Assembly (NCBI GenBank): GCA_950106755.1
Contig: CATNNA010000001.1
Location: 496,001-560,000, forward strand
Reading direction: 5' to 3'
Source: Climacium dendroides
Taxonomy: Eukaryota; Streptophyta; Bryopsida; Hypnales; Climaciaceae
Length of the DNA stretch: 64,000 bases
The stretch's first letter is position 1; every line of letters starts with the position of its first letter. Below are positions 11,501 through 25,938 of the stretch, piece after piece. A program made the translations under genes and the position numbers. The notes below the pieces were generated by a model, which was not told the DNA's origin, did not search any database, and worked only from the letters and a program-made list of their open reading frames with translations.

Positions 11501-13849
11501 AGAATTATATAAACTTACTTTTACTTTTTTGAACTAATAAAATCATATACATGCAAAATAACTTTTTTATGTATAGAAAATTTAAATAAAATTCCTATTA
11601 TTTACTATTAGAAAAAAAATGTTGTGTAATAGAAACATTGCATAATTATTGTGAAAATTAGATATATAAAATTTGAATCACAACTACATTATAAAAAGTG
11701 GAGATTTATGTTAACACCTCCTCTTCTATGTTTGTAGAATTTAAAAAGTCATCCTAATCATCTATTATTTATTACTTGATTTATAAACAAAATACAAAAT
11801 TGAAAGTGGACATTAGAATTATCTTAATTATCCAAGGCAAAGCCTATTTGTTCACATGCATTGCAAAAAATTTAATTTTTTTACAATATTTATAAACTAA
11901 AGTGATTTTAATTATAATATACAAATGCTAAATTTAGAATATCATGTCCAAATTTCCTTAATAGTTATTCATGTCATGTACACATAAACTAAACCAAAAT
12001 CCAAACTAGAATATACTAGTGAATTTGTATTATTATATATAAATTTGATAATTAATTTGATGATCCATATTTGGCCTCTTCATGCATGACATGTTTATAA
12101 AAAAAATTATAGTACTCATAAGTTGGATTAAATTCAATTTCAATTTACAAAATGCCAAATTTAAAATATCATAGCTAACTAACATTTATTTTATGCCATA
12201 AAATATAAACAATATCAAATATGTAAGTTGAATATAATGAAATTGTGTATGATGTATAGTTCCTATAACTATTTTGAGAACCTGTGGTATGTATATGCAC
12301 ATACATTGTTATATCTTTTAGTTTTTTAAAATACTCATAAGTTGGATTGGATTTAATTATAAGTTAAAAAAATACTGAACTAAAAAGATTTTGCCCACAT
12401 GGCTTTCATTCATGTCATAAAAATATAAACTAATTCAATGTCTTAATTTGAATCATTTAAATGTAATGACTTTGCATTGTTATAAAGAGATTTTAGAATT
12501 ATTTTAATCATTTATATTTGGATAGTTGTGCACATGCATGCCATATTTTTAGTTTTCTACTGCATTCATAAATTGGATTGGGTCTAATTATAATTTACAA
12601 AATATTGAATTAAAAATACAATACATTCTTAGATGTAGGATTTTTTTTCTTCAAATTTTTATGCTTGTGCATTTTGGAAAACAAAGAGTGCATTGTTTGC
12701 ATATTTTTATATAATATAAAATATAACACGGAACTTTTTTTTTAATATTTACATTGCAAGTTTGTACAACACAAAGAAGACATTTGTACAATAATGTTAA
12801 ATCTAGATTTGGTGTAGAAATTAGTTGTTGTCTCATAAATTTTTAGTCTTTTTTTATATCTATTGTTGAAAAAGAGATCTACTGGATTTTGTGGATCCTA
12901 TTATAATTTCATGGATGAAAGTTGAGAATTTGAAATTCTTCATTGCAACTGTTGGTGCCACATCCTTCCCACCCAATCGTCTATATGTTTTGGTGTATAG
13001 TTGAAAAGATTCTTTTTTCATTGCTTCATGTGTTTATGCAAGTGTGTGTTCATGTGAGTGTATGCACCTCTATGTTTTTAAACTTCCATTGCTCAAGTTC
13101 CTTTTTTTATTTCTTCTTGTCTTTTAGTGCCACTTGTATTTACACCTCCTTGTTTATATGCTTGTGTTGTTCACATTTTTAAGGTCAAGGAGTTCTTTTG
13201 GAGGGAGTCGAATGCTCAATGTTTTTTGGTAAGATATTACTAACTTCTGAAGTATGTATTGAAGGGTTCAAGTCAATTTTTCAATTTTTGTTTCTCTTGG
13301 AATCTAATATAGAGTTTCAATGTTAGGACACATGACATTTTTGGAATCACCAAGGGATGCAAGTTTAGATTTGTACAATTCATGAGATTTTACTTTAAAG
13401 TGCATTAATAACTAATGAAGTTAATTTCAATTTTGCAATCAAATTGTGTCATTGCTTCATTTTTGAAATTTGTAGTGCATATGTAAAAGTTCTTGATATT
13501 GTTACCGCAAATTATGGGATTGTTAAATAGCAATGTCATTCCACTAAGAAAAGTCAATTGTAAAAGAAGTTTGAATCTTGCAAGTTAACTCAATTTGAGT
13601 TGAATGGATGCAAACATGAAAAATCAATACCACTCACCTAAGAAAAATCAATACCTCTCAACTATGAAAAGTAGTTGTAATTGAAATTTGAATCTTACAA
13701 TTAACTCGACTCGAGTTGAATGGACACAACCACATGTAAAAAATCAATTGTAATAGAAATTTAAAACTTACAATTAATTTGACTCGAGTTGAATGGACAC
13801 AACCATATGTGAAAAGACAATTAAAATAGAAGTTTGAATCTTTCAATTT
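8554..13849. other. AT-rich gene-poor stretch
   Basis: Very AT-rich sequence with many short A or T runs. The few short frames are isolated, lack family motifs and look like chance. No tRNA, rRNA or element end was recognised. A local tandem pattern at about 13630-13850 repeats a GAGTTGAATGGACACAACCA-type unit with spacer AATCAATTGTAATAGAAATTT, roughly 70 bp long, in about three copies. Confidence 0.6.
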
Positions 13850-13852
13850 AGC

Positions 13853-15675
13853 TCAATTTTGAGGTGAAATGGTGGGTGGGTAAAACCACAAAAAATCTAT
13901 GCGGACATCTATATTGTACATTTGGTAATCAACCTTAAATCCTTGCCTACATATATTATGCTTGAACTTCGAACCTACCGCAAACCTCTTTGGAATGTTC
14001 TTGCACTTTGACGTCACCCCATTCTTCATGAGAAACAACAATTGAATTGGGTCCCTTGCTCAGCTGCTTCTTTTAGGGAGATCACCAACCCGCTCAAATG
14101 GAGCTAGGATGTAGTTGGCACAATGCACTATGTAAAACTTTCCATACGATGAGACCCTAATGTAATTGTGCAAGTCTACCTCTATCACCTTCTCTCCATA
14201 GATCTATAACCAAACCTCTGTATTAGTTACTTTAGAGTTGGTGTGCACCTCAAGAATTTCCAGAAAGTTCTCATAATATGGCACAACATCCTTAGATTTA
14301 TTCTTGTTGATAATATCAAGAATGTTCCTAAAGTCCATGATGGCCATCTTCAATATCAAGTTCATGGACTCCATCCAAATGTTGGAATTCTAATTGCCAA
14401 GCTTGTTATCCGCCATGTCATAGGAACTGAAGAAAGCTATCGCTTCAGGCTTTGCAAACCTGCCCTTGCTTTCCAAAAAAATCTTTAAAAACTCTTTCGC
14501 TAGTTTATAAAACTTGTTGATGCTCTTGTTCTTATTCAAGGGCATCTTGGACATTGAAAAGAATTGTTCCCTTGGTGCAGTGACAAGAGTATTCTTGGTC
14601 TCTTTAGACATGTTATAACCAATCTTGAACTTCTTCCACTTCTTCCTCTTAAAGTTCCTATTGTCGTCGTATAAGTAAAGGCTCGCCTTCAAGAATTGAA
14701 TCTATCTTTGAACAGCCTACTTGCATTTGCATCTCTCAAGCCACACTTTTGCCATATAGAAGTTAGGGAGAACTTTTTCTAGCGCCATCATTGTTACCTT
14801 TGGATGCACTAGTTTTCTATTTGATGTTCCCCACGGTGTCCTATTTAGGAGATGAAGTGCTAATATCTTCAAGTCCACCTCTGAACAATTTCCTAGCCAT
14901 TTAAAAAATTCTCAAGCTATAACGCCATCCTTCTCAACATCCCACCCTTAGTATTCTTGAACAACATTAGCATGTTAGGATCAATAAGGTCTCTCTACAC
15001 CTAAATAGAGATAACCTAACTCCACAATTTATAAAACTTTGTAGAAGCTATGATAATTTTTAACTGGTTGTGGATGTCGATATCTCTCTCTTTTTTCTGG
15101 CTCAAAGCTCCCTACTTCTTTATGTCAATCATGGAAAATTGAAGCTTGGATTCTACACAAATAAAATGTACCAATTTTGCATCAACAATATTCTTGCTTA
15201 ACTCGATTTGAGTTGAAATCCATAAGGCAAAAAAGAATGAAAAATTAACGACCACAAGGAGCTAAATTTATAAACTGCAGGATCTACTTGACACAAGATG
15301 AAGGCTTAAAATTACCTCCAAAACTATTGCATTCTTGATGTCCTTGATTGTCCGTCTTCCCACTGAAACAAATTTACCTAATTTGATCGGTTCCTTTGGA
15401 GGCCAAAGGCACCCCATTTGGATCCATACAAATCTGGCACCAATGACATTTGTCGCCCACGTTGGCATAAAATTTTGAAAGTGGTTGACGTGGTTATAGT
15501 AAGCAAAAATCTTCTGGATAATCTTGTCATCCTTATTCCATATGACAAAGCATTCCCATGATTGAAACTTTTCTACCTTTGATTTTGGGATCCAGTACAT
15601 TTTCTGCATTTGTTTCAACACTTCAACATAGTACTGGCCATTCAACATCCTGAACTTTCCATCCTTTACTTCCAC
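13853..15675 (-). pseudogene. Decayed protein-coding region of unknown family
   Basis: On the minus strand three fragments carry protein-like composition. They lie at 15675-15268 (with YWIPKSKVEKFQSWECFVIW), 14692-14390 (Lys-rich, with KFYKLAKEFLKIFLESK) and 14041-13853 (with KCKNIPKRFAVGSKFKHN). The last two share one frame and the first is in another. More readable sequence joins the last two across single in-frame stops. The region contrasts with the AT-rich flanks in base composition. It is probably the core of an old transposable element, but no catalytic motif is visible. Confidence 0.45.
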
Positions 15676-16649
15676 AAAGGTCTCAGATTTCTTCGTGATG
15701 TTCTACGGCATGACGCAAAGCGTCATCTTTTTATCCAAAATATTTAGCATTTAAAAAGAATAAAATATGGATACAATTTAAAATAGAAATTTCTAAAGAT
15801 TCTTTAGAAAAAAACCCCCAATTATATTTAGTCAAGAATTGTAGGCATTTTCACTCAACTTTTGAAAGGTTGAAGTTATATTTATAGTTTTGTCCTTTCA
15901 AAGTTTAAATTGTAAATAAAAGATCAATGTTCAACAAATAATTGAATATTGTAAATATCAATTGTTGACTTCCAATTTCTTCATTATTGTCATGAGTTAT
16001 TTCTAATGGATGATTGTAGTTGATATTTAAATTGCCTTGTATTTTGCTAAATTTTGTATAGAAAAACTTATCTAAGCATTGTATGGAGCTAGTTCAAATT
16101 AGGGAAGCATTTATAGCTAATTGAAGTCGTCATTCTAAAATCGCAAGTGTTTTGTTTGGTAGTTTAATTACTTCAAGATTGTGAATTTTGATAGTGATTT
16201 TTTCCTTACCTACATTTTTATCACAATTTGTTGTATAATATATAGTGTGATGCTCTTAATTGTAATATAACTACACTACAACTTGGTATAAATATCAAAC
16301 TATCTTTCAACACTAATGTAGTTTATGTTTTCATCATCATGATGTATATGAGCATTTTTTCATTTTTTTGTTCTTAAATTTCAATTCTTTGAAAAAAAAA
16401 TTGAATTTTTTTTGAATTATAATATTATGATTTGATGATTTCTTTTATCAATAAATAGTACCAATTGAATGGCAAGTAAAAGTAATGTAAAGATTTTAGT
16501 TTGTAGGATTTACACCTACAGTATAGAGTTGGTGATCATGATTGTTGTTTTTTAAGTTTATTTTGAAGCTACAACAGTGAATATCTAAACTCAATTTACA
16601 AAAAACAATTGTATGATTAATATACCTTCATATCAATTTCAATTTATAT

Positions 16650-17310
16650 CTTAATCTGAAAAGACCAAGACCTTTTTTCTACCAAAAAACACTCAAAACT
16701 ACCAATTCTATAGCAAAGAGTAAAAAACTGTGAAAATTATTTTTTTTGCACATATAATTGTAGAATCTTACACCTAACTAGTAGAAAAATGTGTGGAAAA
16801 AATTTCAAAAATTTTGATTGCACAAATTGCAAAGTATCTGCTTTTAAAATGAAAAAACAATTTTTTCTAGCACATTGCAGGATTAGATTATTTGACTTTG
16901 AACCTTTTTACCTTTAATTTTTTGCACTATAGAGTTTTGAGCTTTAATCTTTATAGTGGAGAATTGAGTTAAGAGTCTAGAAAAAAAACAAATTAAAAAA
17001 AACTTAATTTTTATACTTTAAGAAAATTATTAAGTAGAAATAGGTACAAGATAGAAGAAAAAATCCAAATGATTAATATCTCTAAAATAGAATGAAAATG
17101 CACTAATTCCAATGGTGAGATTGTTTTAGCAAGTGATTTTAACCATGTAGAATTTTAATTTTTGAAGAATTATAAAAATGAATCCTACGTGTTATTTTTT
17201 CAAGAAGTTGCTCTAATTGTCCAAGAAATAAGATTGTTCATAACTTTTTCATAATAAATCTAAATGGAATGAATAAAATCTTTCCATGTAGACAAAAATA
17301 CAATCTATGA
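16650..17310 (+). repeat. Dispersed AT-rich repeat H, copy 1
   Basis: The same order of words occurs at 30460-31045: GACCAAG-CCTTTTTTC, TCTTACACCTAAC-AGTAGAA, GCACTATAGAGTTTTGAG, GAGAATTGAGTT, AGTAGAA-TAGGTA. The second copy lies inside the 28785-32576 CACTA element and a short third piece is near 52840-52930. This suggests the segment is the interior of an older, otherwise unrecognised element. No protein is evident. Confidence 0.7.
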
Positions 17311-19900
17311 GAAAAAAATTTCAAAAAAAAACAAAAAAAATTCTGAATTTTTTTTTATTCCCACCTTCCCCCCCCTTTTTCCCCCTTTCTACTATTTTGA
17401 GCATAACTTTTGTTCCCAGGCACTAATTGATGAAAAAATTACATTCCTACAAAGCTAATCAATTTTTTTTATCTTCAAGAAAATTTCAAAAAATCAAGAC
17501 AAAAATGGGATTGTAAGTATTTGCTTGAAATTCTATTTGTCCCCTAAAGGAACAAATGGTTCTTTAGGGGTTAATAATTGCACCATTTAATAAAAGATAT
17601 TATAGTATAAAGAGTAATGATATTATTGTCATGGATTTTTCGTGTATTTAAATGCACATAAAATGCACAACAATAGTAAGTAATTTACATGCATAATTTG
17701 TGTCTTTTTTATTCATTTGATTAACGTATAGAAGCCACGTAGTTAATATCGATTATAAAGTAGTGCCAAATCATTGTAGTAATCATATGCATCATAATGA
17801 TGCAATAAATTGTAAATTAATGTGTGCACCAATAAAACAACATTAACCACATGATAATTGTTGACAAATCGTAGGTTTCAAATTTATTGATCATATAATA
17901 AACTCTTGTCATATTCTTTATTCTTGTAATAGCCTCAAGGAAACAATTTGAGATATATTCCTTGCCACTATCACTTCAAAACTTTAGAATGTTATTTATT
18001 GTGGGGTTGTAACATATTGTATATATGATATAATTTGTTAGAGATTTATATTAAATTATGAAGAACTACCATTTTAATTGCAAATTGTAAAAAGACTTAT
18101 CAAGTTGTATAATTGATGTAACTTCTTCTTCCATCAAAAGTAGCTCATGCTTTATCAAATGTAAAAAGAAACTTTGAAGAGTTTGTTTTGTTACTACAAG
18201 ATTGTTTCAAGCTAAGAGAAGAGATTGATTAATTATTGGTAATCCACATCTAATTTTGCTTAGAACTTATCTCTCTAATATAATTTATTTAACATTGTTA
18301 AGCTATTTTGCAATTTGGTGTAATCTACAAAGCAACATGTAGATGATAATAGATTCATTTTTTTTAGTTTGCAACTATAAAATTTCTCTTGCAAAGCTAT
18401 AATACATTGTTATAAATGATGCTCATGATAGGTAGCTAATTGTAGTTACATATTATTAGATTTGTATTGTCTATCATCTTAATACAAAATTGACCAATAA
18501 TAATTCTAAAAATTGGAACAATAGCTTGTTTATCTCTCTTCTCCCATTTAGCTTTTTTTTAGGATTGTACAATTAGACTTTTTCTTTCCACCACTAATAA
18601 TATTAATTGAAAAAAATGTCATGTGCATTTTCTAAGATTGGATGAACATTAGTAGTATCATATTTCTTTGATATAATTGTTTCTTTAATTTTTCCTTTGA
18701 TTTTGTCATGATTCATCTATGACTGAATAACATTTGACATCTTTGTAAAAATGAGATTGAAAATAAATAAATATTGACTAATACGTGTTATAATATTAAT
18801 TTTGTTTATTTAAATAATAAGATTTAAAAACTATTTGTGGAATGTTATTTAAATAGTATTTGATTAATTGACCGCAAATTTATTTTATTTGTTTAGAATT
18901 TTAAGAATTTTCTATATTACCAAAGAGAATGCCAAGGGCTTTTATAAAAAGAAACGCCAAAGATTTCGAAAATAAAATAAAAAATGCTCCCAACTTAGAC
19001 TATCTTCTCTATTTCTTACTCTAATGCAATTCTAATTTTAAGAACCAATATTACATTTCTAAACAAAGCTTCTTCTACTTATATTGAATGAATAAGGCTA
19101 GTAACACATTATAATTTATAATACAATAAAACTATCAAAAACTCTTAAACAGCCATGGCAATACAATAGTCACAAGAGTCAGATCATTTGTTCTTTAAAA
19201 TACACCTCTGTTACTCAAACGACAAAGAATACAAAGCAAACAAGCTTGCTTGACATTTGCAAAGCTTGTATATGAAGGTGGGGTCTCTTAAGAGACAATC
19301 ATTTGGTTATTTTTTATCTATACTATCAACACAATGCAAACTATACATTATAACAATGGAAAGTATATTATTTATGTGAGCTATCATAAATAGACATAAT
19401 TGCAAGAGTTTGTAGGTGTTGTTTTAATAAGAGGTCATAATTAAGTGTAGTTGAATTAATATCGAAATCTGCAAAAGGATTCCCCCTCCAAATTCACCTC
19501 CAAATTACCATTTTCTGAAACTGAACTATATGGGAAAAATAGGAAAAATATATGAAAACCATGAAGTTGGGCAGAGACCATAAAATGTTTGATTGGGCAT
19601 TCGCGGGTTAAGCTCTCCCATCTTCGACTTAAACTTATGAGGTGTGTCCATCTGTGTTTGCACCCGTAACTTATTGTTTAACTTCACAATCCCGATATTT
19701 TCCATTTCCCTTTGCCTGCTACTCTCGGTAGAGGTGTCTCATTGCCTCACCAACCAATTTCAGTGCCATCATGGTGTTGCTGTGTGTTTCTAACTTTTCG
19801 TTTTCTTTAAGTGTGGTATCCGGTCATCTGGTTATGTGTGGGTCTTCATGCCGTTGTTCGGGTACAGTAGTTCCTTGTGAATTGGCATTTGGTTTGCGAT
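17311..19900. other. AT-rich spacer upstream of LHP1
   Basis: No coding region recognised. It contains a pyrimidine tract (a run of C then T) near 17360-17390. The distal LHP1 promoter would lie at its right end. Confidence 0.5.
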
Positions 19901-20372
19901 TGCTTTAGTTCAATATTTTATTTCTTTTGTTGGAGGATATCTTTTGTTGTGATTTTTGCGGATGCTACGGTGCGGAGGTGTCTCATTGGGATTCAGGGTG
20001 TCTGGCGGGGGTGATGAGGAGCTGGTTGGGTTTCTGAGTTCATTGGATACAGGGGTTATTTGGGAGATTGGTACTGGATGGGGAATGGTGATCGAAGCTG
20101 GGTTTGAGGAGGGAGGTGCATGGGAATTGGATGGAACGTGAAGCGGGGGAGAGCTGGAGTGAAATTCGATTGGGCGTGGAGTTGATCGAGTATGGGCCGG
20201 CAATGTGAAGTGTGGGAATGATGAGGTTATGGGGAAGCAGCGTTCTGCTGAACAAAACGCTGTAGAACACGGTGGCGACAGTGCGCTTGTAGGAGGGGCT
20301 CGCCTATGCAGGAAGTGATAACGATATTCGCCTCGTTTAAAACATACGAGACGAACGAGAGGTAGTCTATTC

Positions 20373-23300
20373 ATGGCCGATACTCCCTATAGCAAGGAGA
20401 AGACTATGGCGAACAGAAGTAAGGATCGAAGGAAATTTCAAGCTTCTAAATCCAAGAGTAAGGCAAAGGTCGAAAAGCTCATAATTGAAAAGAATCTTAA
20501 TGACGAAGATTCCGAGGAGTCCAACATGGATGACCGTCAGCAGGAGAATGAGGAAGACGAGGAAGAAGAAGACTCTGATAACATTGAGTGGTCTGGGCAG
20601 GAGGAAGTGCTTGGAGAAGGGATGTATGAGGTGGAAGCGATCAGAAAGAAGCGAATCCGAAAGGTACATAAACATTCATCTACTTCCGAATACCAGTTTT
20701 CTCTAACTGTCCGACCGGCAGATATGACTTAACCATACTTGACCAGTTTTCGCCATTCGTCTTTTTGACTGTATGTAGGTTTAGGTTTAGGTTTTGAAAA
20801 GTTCTATATTGGTTTTCTCAGCTGTTATTCACTGTTGTGAGCAAGTAGCTGCTGTATGTAGAAATGAATTCCAGTTTTTCCACCATAAGGTTTAGCGTGT
20901 GGAGTCCTTTTCTTCTTCTCAGTAATAGGTTTATTTTGAGTGAATTCTCTTTACATGAATTTGGGACATAAGACATGTTCTTGGTGGTTTCTTAGATGAT
21001 TCTAGGAGGGTAGTTGTCCATAATTGGCTGCCATTGATCCTGTAGGGAACATGGTAATCCTGCGAGGTCTATCTATTTGTCGTTACTGCGGGCACGAGGA
21101 ATTCAGCTTTATACCAACTATTAAGTGAACAATCGACGGAACATTGTGCTTATTGTTTAAGATATTTTCCAAAGTTGAGCGTAGATGCTAAAGAAGTTCT
21201 TTTTGTCTTCGTATGTGACCAAGATTTCTCTTCATTGTGGTTCGAGAAACCATGAGGGAAGCGCTGCGTTGAACGGTTTGATTCGTGTCAAGAGAGATAA
21301 CTCTGAATGATCTTATTGAAATCTCTAAGAACGTCCTCCTCTTGTATACTGAAGACAGAATATTACTCTTGTTTATTTCTCAATGTCGTGGTTACATTAT
21401 CGATTGTGTCGTTTGGTAATCTGCTTGCGATCAGATTTGGGTTAGGGTGTTTTTGAACCTGAGAATTATTGTGACGAACATATGCAGTGTAATGTGTTGA
21501 CCATAGTGGCTCTATCTTGAGGCAAGCTTTGCGCAGGGCCTGCATCGTTGATGTGCTTAGTGTGACGATGAACTCAACGTACATGTGAACATTGTAGTCA
21601 GTGGGGCTACGAACAGTAATACTGTGTGCTGTTTGTTTGTCTGCTTTTCCTCAGGGCAAGAAAGAATTTTTCGTTAAGTGGTAAGTATTACAAAACACAA
21701 AATGATTCTCTTTTATGTTAACGAAATGGGCCTAATATTGCACCATCGAATGCATCTCTCTTTTCATCTTATCATCCGCATTCCCTCTTATGCTCATATT
21801 TGCTTGGTTTTGCTTCCTGTTGTGCACCAATATTCACAGGCGAAATTGGCCGGAGAAGGACAATACGTGGGAACCATATGGTCATGTGGCTAGATGTAGG
21901 GATATCCTGGAAGAATTTGAGGCGAGGTACACTTGTTACTTACCTGAATACAACGTGATGTACTTCGTCACGAGATGATCAATTTTGGTTCACTTAATCT
22001 CTACGTTGAAAATGGTTTAGTTGATAAGAATTCTTCCAGTTCACTTGTCTTAGGTTTTGGTTATTGATCTGATCTTAGGTCAGTGGAAGCTACTTAAATG
22101 CGCATACAGAAGATCCATTGTTAGGATGCTCACTTTTGCCTACTGTATTAGCTGTCAATCCTGTTCTGATTTCCATATTCTTAATGATCTCCAGTCAGAA
22201 AGCACGGCGAGTAAGACGCAAATTTGGTACATATACCCTGGATGGTGGTGGGAAGCGAAAGCGGAGCTCCATCTCTACTGCCGATGAGGATGTACCTAGT
22301 CAGAGTGAGGGTAAAGACACTGTAAAATCGTCTACCGATTCCTACGCTGTACCTCCAGAAAAGGAAGGGAATGCACGACATCACGCCGGGCTTACTGAGA
22401 GGACTGCAAGTCCTTCTGCTGAGGCAGCTCGGACGTTGTTAGACTTGCCCGACGAGACTCCGACCTCCTCAAAGCTTGCTGCCCACCCTGAAGTCAGTAA
22501 GGTAATCAGAAAAGTAGTGTCTGAAGAAAAGAGTAGAGCGGATTCTCTTGGCAATGTGGGGGTGGTTTATAGAATTCCACCGACTGCAGAGGGGAATGGT
22601 ACTGAAGGTAGCATCCTTGATGGGGTACCAACTGTAGATTCAAAAATTCTGGAATTGAGTGGTCTGAATGGTTTCGGTGACGCGTCTGTTGCAAGACTGA
22701 CGTATGGTGATAACAACAAGCCCCCATTACCTGCGTCCCGCATTTTTACAAAGAGAGATAATGAAACCCTTAAGGCAATCATGAATCATCCGGTTACTGC
22801 AGCTCAAGAATGCAGGGACGTGACTGAGGAGAAACCGTTGTCACAATCCGTCAAATGGGTGGAAACTGGACATTCAGATGAGGAGATGGATATGAAAAAC
22901 TTAAATCTGGTTCCTGACACAATTCAAGGTGTGACGGGCAGTTCAAAGTCAGAGGGAGGACTGGTTGGTTCGAAGAGAAGGAAAGGTGCAGTGCCACGTA
23001 GGGTGCCTCAGGAGCAGGATGGAGTGCAGACGTCCTTGGAGGACATCAAGAAAGAATTTGGACTAGGACTGGAGGAATACCATAATACATCGGATATAGT
23101 GTCTGGAAAGGAGTTGATTACTCTACCCAGCAGGGTTATCCCACCTGAGGATAAAGATTGTCAATCTATTCTTCAAGACAGCTTATCAGGGAAAGCAATG
23201 TCGACTCTACTACTTGCGGAGAAAAAGGAGATTGAAGGCTTTACAGAACCTGTCATCACACACATTTTGAAGGCTATCAGCTACAGCAATTCGGTTACAC

Positions 23301-24327
23301 ACGATAAGCAGGAAGTTGTTGTCCTTTTTAAGGCTTCTAGGTTGGTGCTAGGTTCCTTCTCTGGCAAGCAAATAATCTGTTGATTGCGGATCATGTCCTG
23401 TGAATGAAAAATGTTTCAGCATACTTTTGTTCATTCAAGTTGTTAATTTGTGTCTCTCAAGCCTTTGTAGTAAGGGTGTCAGCTTATAGTTTCAAACTTA
23501 CACAGTAGTCCGTGATTTGGTCGACTCAGATAAATTCTTACATTTTCCTGACTTCAAACTCGTCACATGGTTTTGTTATTATAATACAAATGATGATGTT
23601 GGATGAAAGTATGACCAATACGACTCGTGGCGTGATCAGATCCGATGGTGAGGAGGTGATGGTCGATAACAAGTTTATGCGGGAGAGATATCCTCTTCTG
23701 GTACTATATTTGCACTCTATCCAATTTCTATGATCAGTGTTTGCGCACTTGACCTTCTGTCCAGAGAATTGTTGAATCCAGCACAATTTATTGCAGGGTC
23801 AATTAAATTTCAGAAATGTTTCTTTTCTTCACTTGTATGTTTGTGAGTTACATCTAACTCTGGACCGTAGTATTAGCTATTGATACAATAGAGTGTTGTT
23901 TGTGCTAACTAGGGTGTTGTTAGGGGTAAAAGTATCGGCTATTCCTATTTAGAGTTTTGTGACCAAAAAGCAACCAAGGAACTCTGCCTAGTTATTGTGC
24001 AACTAAGCATAAATGTATCAATCTTATGTTTACTCGATGATCCCAAGTTGGATCATAATTTTAGGATCGGTGTTGAATAAAAGTCTTTAGAAGAAAAGAC
24101 ACCTACTAATGTTCACGTTGATTGTACCTTGGACGTGACCTGAAATTGGCACGCGTCTTCACAAGTCGGAAAATTCCTCCTTGCACTTCTTTTTCTGCAA
24201 GGGGTGTATGAGAAGATCGATTTGGGTGGGATTGTCGGTCAAATTGTAGTTCATGATTATGGCAATGTGATGGATGTTGCAGCTGATCGACTTTTATGAG
24301 CAGCACCTGCGGTACAGCAATGCATAG
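20373..24327 (+). CDS. LHP1: LHP1/TFL2-type Polycomb reader (chromodomain + chromoshadow), six exons, 551 aa
   Basis: Exons by GT/AG sites and family fit: 20373-20663, 21655-21680, 21840-21926, 22195-23340, 23640-23700 and 24283-24327. They sum to 1656 nt, exactly 552 codons, with stop TAG. Residues 1-83 are basic then strongly acidic. The chromodomain (about 84-135) reads GMYEVEAIRKKRIRK, then FVKWRNWPEKDNTWEP; Tyr85, Trp106 and Trp109 are the expected methyl-lysine cage positions. A long low-complexity linker follows. The chromoshadow domain (about 484-551) includes VITHILKAI, VMVDNKF and the C-terminal LIDFYEQHLRYSNA. LHP1 binds H3K27me3 in the nucleus and helps keep Polycomb targets silent. 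The 26-nt exon 2 is tiny and the intron after it splits the Trp106 codon. No break is visible, and this is the only clear host gene here. Confidence 0.93.
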
Positions 24328-25938
24328 GAGAGCAGAAGAATTGTCACATTATTGTGGTTACGCTGTTATTCTGTACCAGAACTGGCTCGTACAGCTAAGC
24401 AAGAAGATCCTCATTGGATTGTGCACCCAAAACTTGAGGTTCTAAACTAGATGCTTTTTGTGCTAGTTTCTTGATTAGAACTTCCACTGGTCTGAAAGTT
24501 TTTTAGTATTGTGACGAGAAGATACCGCTGTATATTTCAAGTTTTCCTCTGTCCTATTTTGATGCTAGTGGGCCTCCTGTCATCCAGCAGTACGTAAAAG
24601 ATTAGTCCAGTAACTAGTGATATTCTGAGGATAGGTAGCAAGTTTTGATTGGATCAAAGTTTTGGCTCTGGAATAGTGTTCTCATCGTTATTACTTGTGG
24701 AGATTGTGAATGTTCATATTAAGTTCTTTGTGCCTGAATCTAATATTAGGAAGTTTCTGAGTATGTCTGCACCACCCATAAACAATGCTGGGGCCATTTT
24801 CTGGTCGATGAGTGACAGAATCTTTGAGTGTAGGACAGAAATGCAACTATTCGTCCTTAGAATTTTGCATGAAAAGGGGAGGTGTTCTACAGTAGTTTGA
24901 CTTCCAATGAGTGTTTTTGCATTTTTTAAAAGAACAATTCATATGGTACCCAAACAGATGGTTTTCACAGTGATCAGTTTGTTGTTCAAGGGTTAATTGA
25001 ATTAATTAACAATGTGTTTTAAATATTATTCAAAATCACCTTTGTTTAGAAAAATGCTAAAATGTTTTTTTTATAAAAAAGTTCGGTTAAATCAACCATT
25101 GGAATTGTGAGTTAATTTGTCAAAAGTATATCAAAATCCCTTGGTAGATGTAAAATTTTGATGCTTGAATTTCAAAAAGTTTTTTTTAGCTTTTCCAAAA
25201 TGGTAAAGTTTGATCTTTTAAAAATGGTAAAGCTTTTTATTAAAAAATGTCTCCTTAAATTTTTCATGAAAAACATTATGCTAATGAAATAAATTGAGAA
25301 TTATTATTAAAAAATAAAGCAAAGTATTTTAAATATTCATTTTTGGAAAATTTAATAAAGAGGAAGTAAATGGCTTCAAACACTAAATTCTTAATTATTT
25401 GGATAAAAAATTGGAAAATGTCAATTTTCAATGGTAATCTTGCACTCCCTTTGTTCCAAAATGACCTTCCTATTGAACAAAATGTTTTAGATTAAGGCTA
25501 AAAATAACATTTCGTTATTCGTTAAATTGATACAAAACCCGAGTGTGAAGCTCAATTGATTGAATAGTTGTTGAATCCAATGGTAAATAGAGGGCAACTT
25601 ACAACAATGATAAAGATCTAAGAACACATTCTAGAGAATGATTAGCAAGGAAGTGATAGATGCATAGAAAAGTGAGTGCAATTGCATTCAGTAAGCTCAA
25701 ATTACTTGAGAGTTTAATTACACAAAGAACTTTTAAGCCTCTATCACAATGTCACTGGACGTAAACGGCTATTTAGCACTAGATACTCTGAATTTGTGTA
25801 GAAATGGAGAGGCTAATTGTACATGTAAGCCTCAACTTTTCTAAGTAATTTTTTTTGTATTCTGTTTACTATGCTATTTATAGGGTTTAGGCAATTTGAT
25901 GCCCATGATGTCCAAAATTGAAGTGGCTTGACCAAACA
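24328..25938. other. LHP1 3' flank and AT-rich spacer
   Basis: The first few hundred bases probably contain the LHP1 3' untranslated region, but no single polyadenylation signal stands out. An open frame at 24649-24900 (+) lacks family motifs and is not called. The rest is AT-rich and holds nothing I recognise. Confidence 0.5.

Noticed and set aside
12943..13182. 79-codon hydrophobic frame suggesting a small membrane protein
   Set aside because: T-rich DNA gives Phe/Leu/Ser-rich frames by chance; no start context or relatives in the window.
19910..20374. 154-codon minus-strand frame upstream of LHP1
   Set aside because: It is antisense to the LHP1 promoter and leader, has no family match, and ends at the LHP1 start; taken as chance in GC-richer DNA.
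24649..24900. 83-codon frame downstream of LHP1
   Set aside because: No domain, no splice context, and AT-rich composition; more likely LHP1 3' flank.
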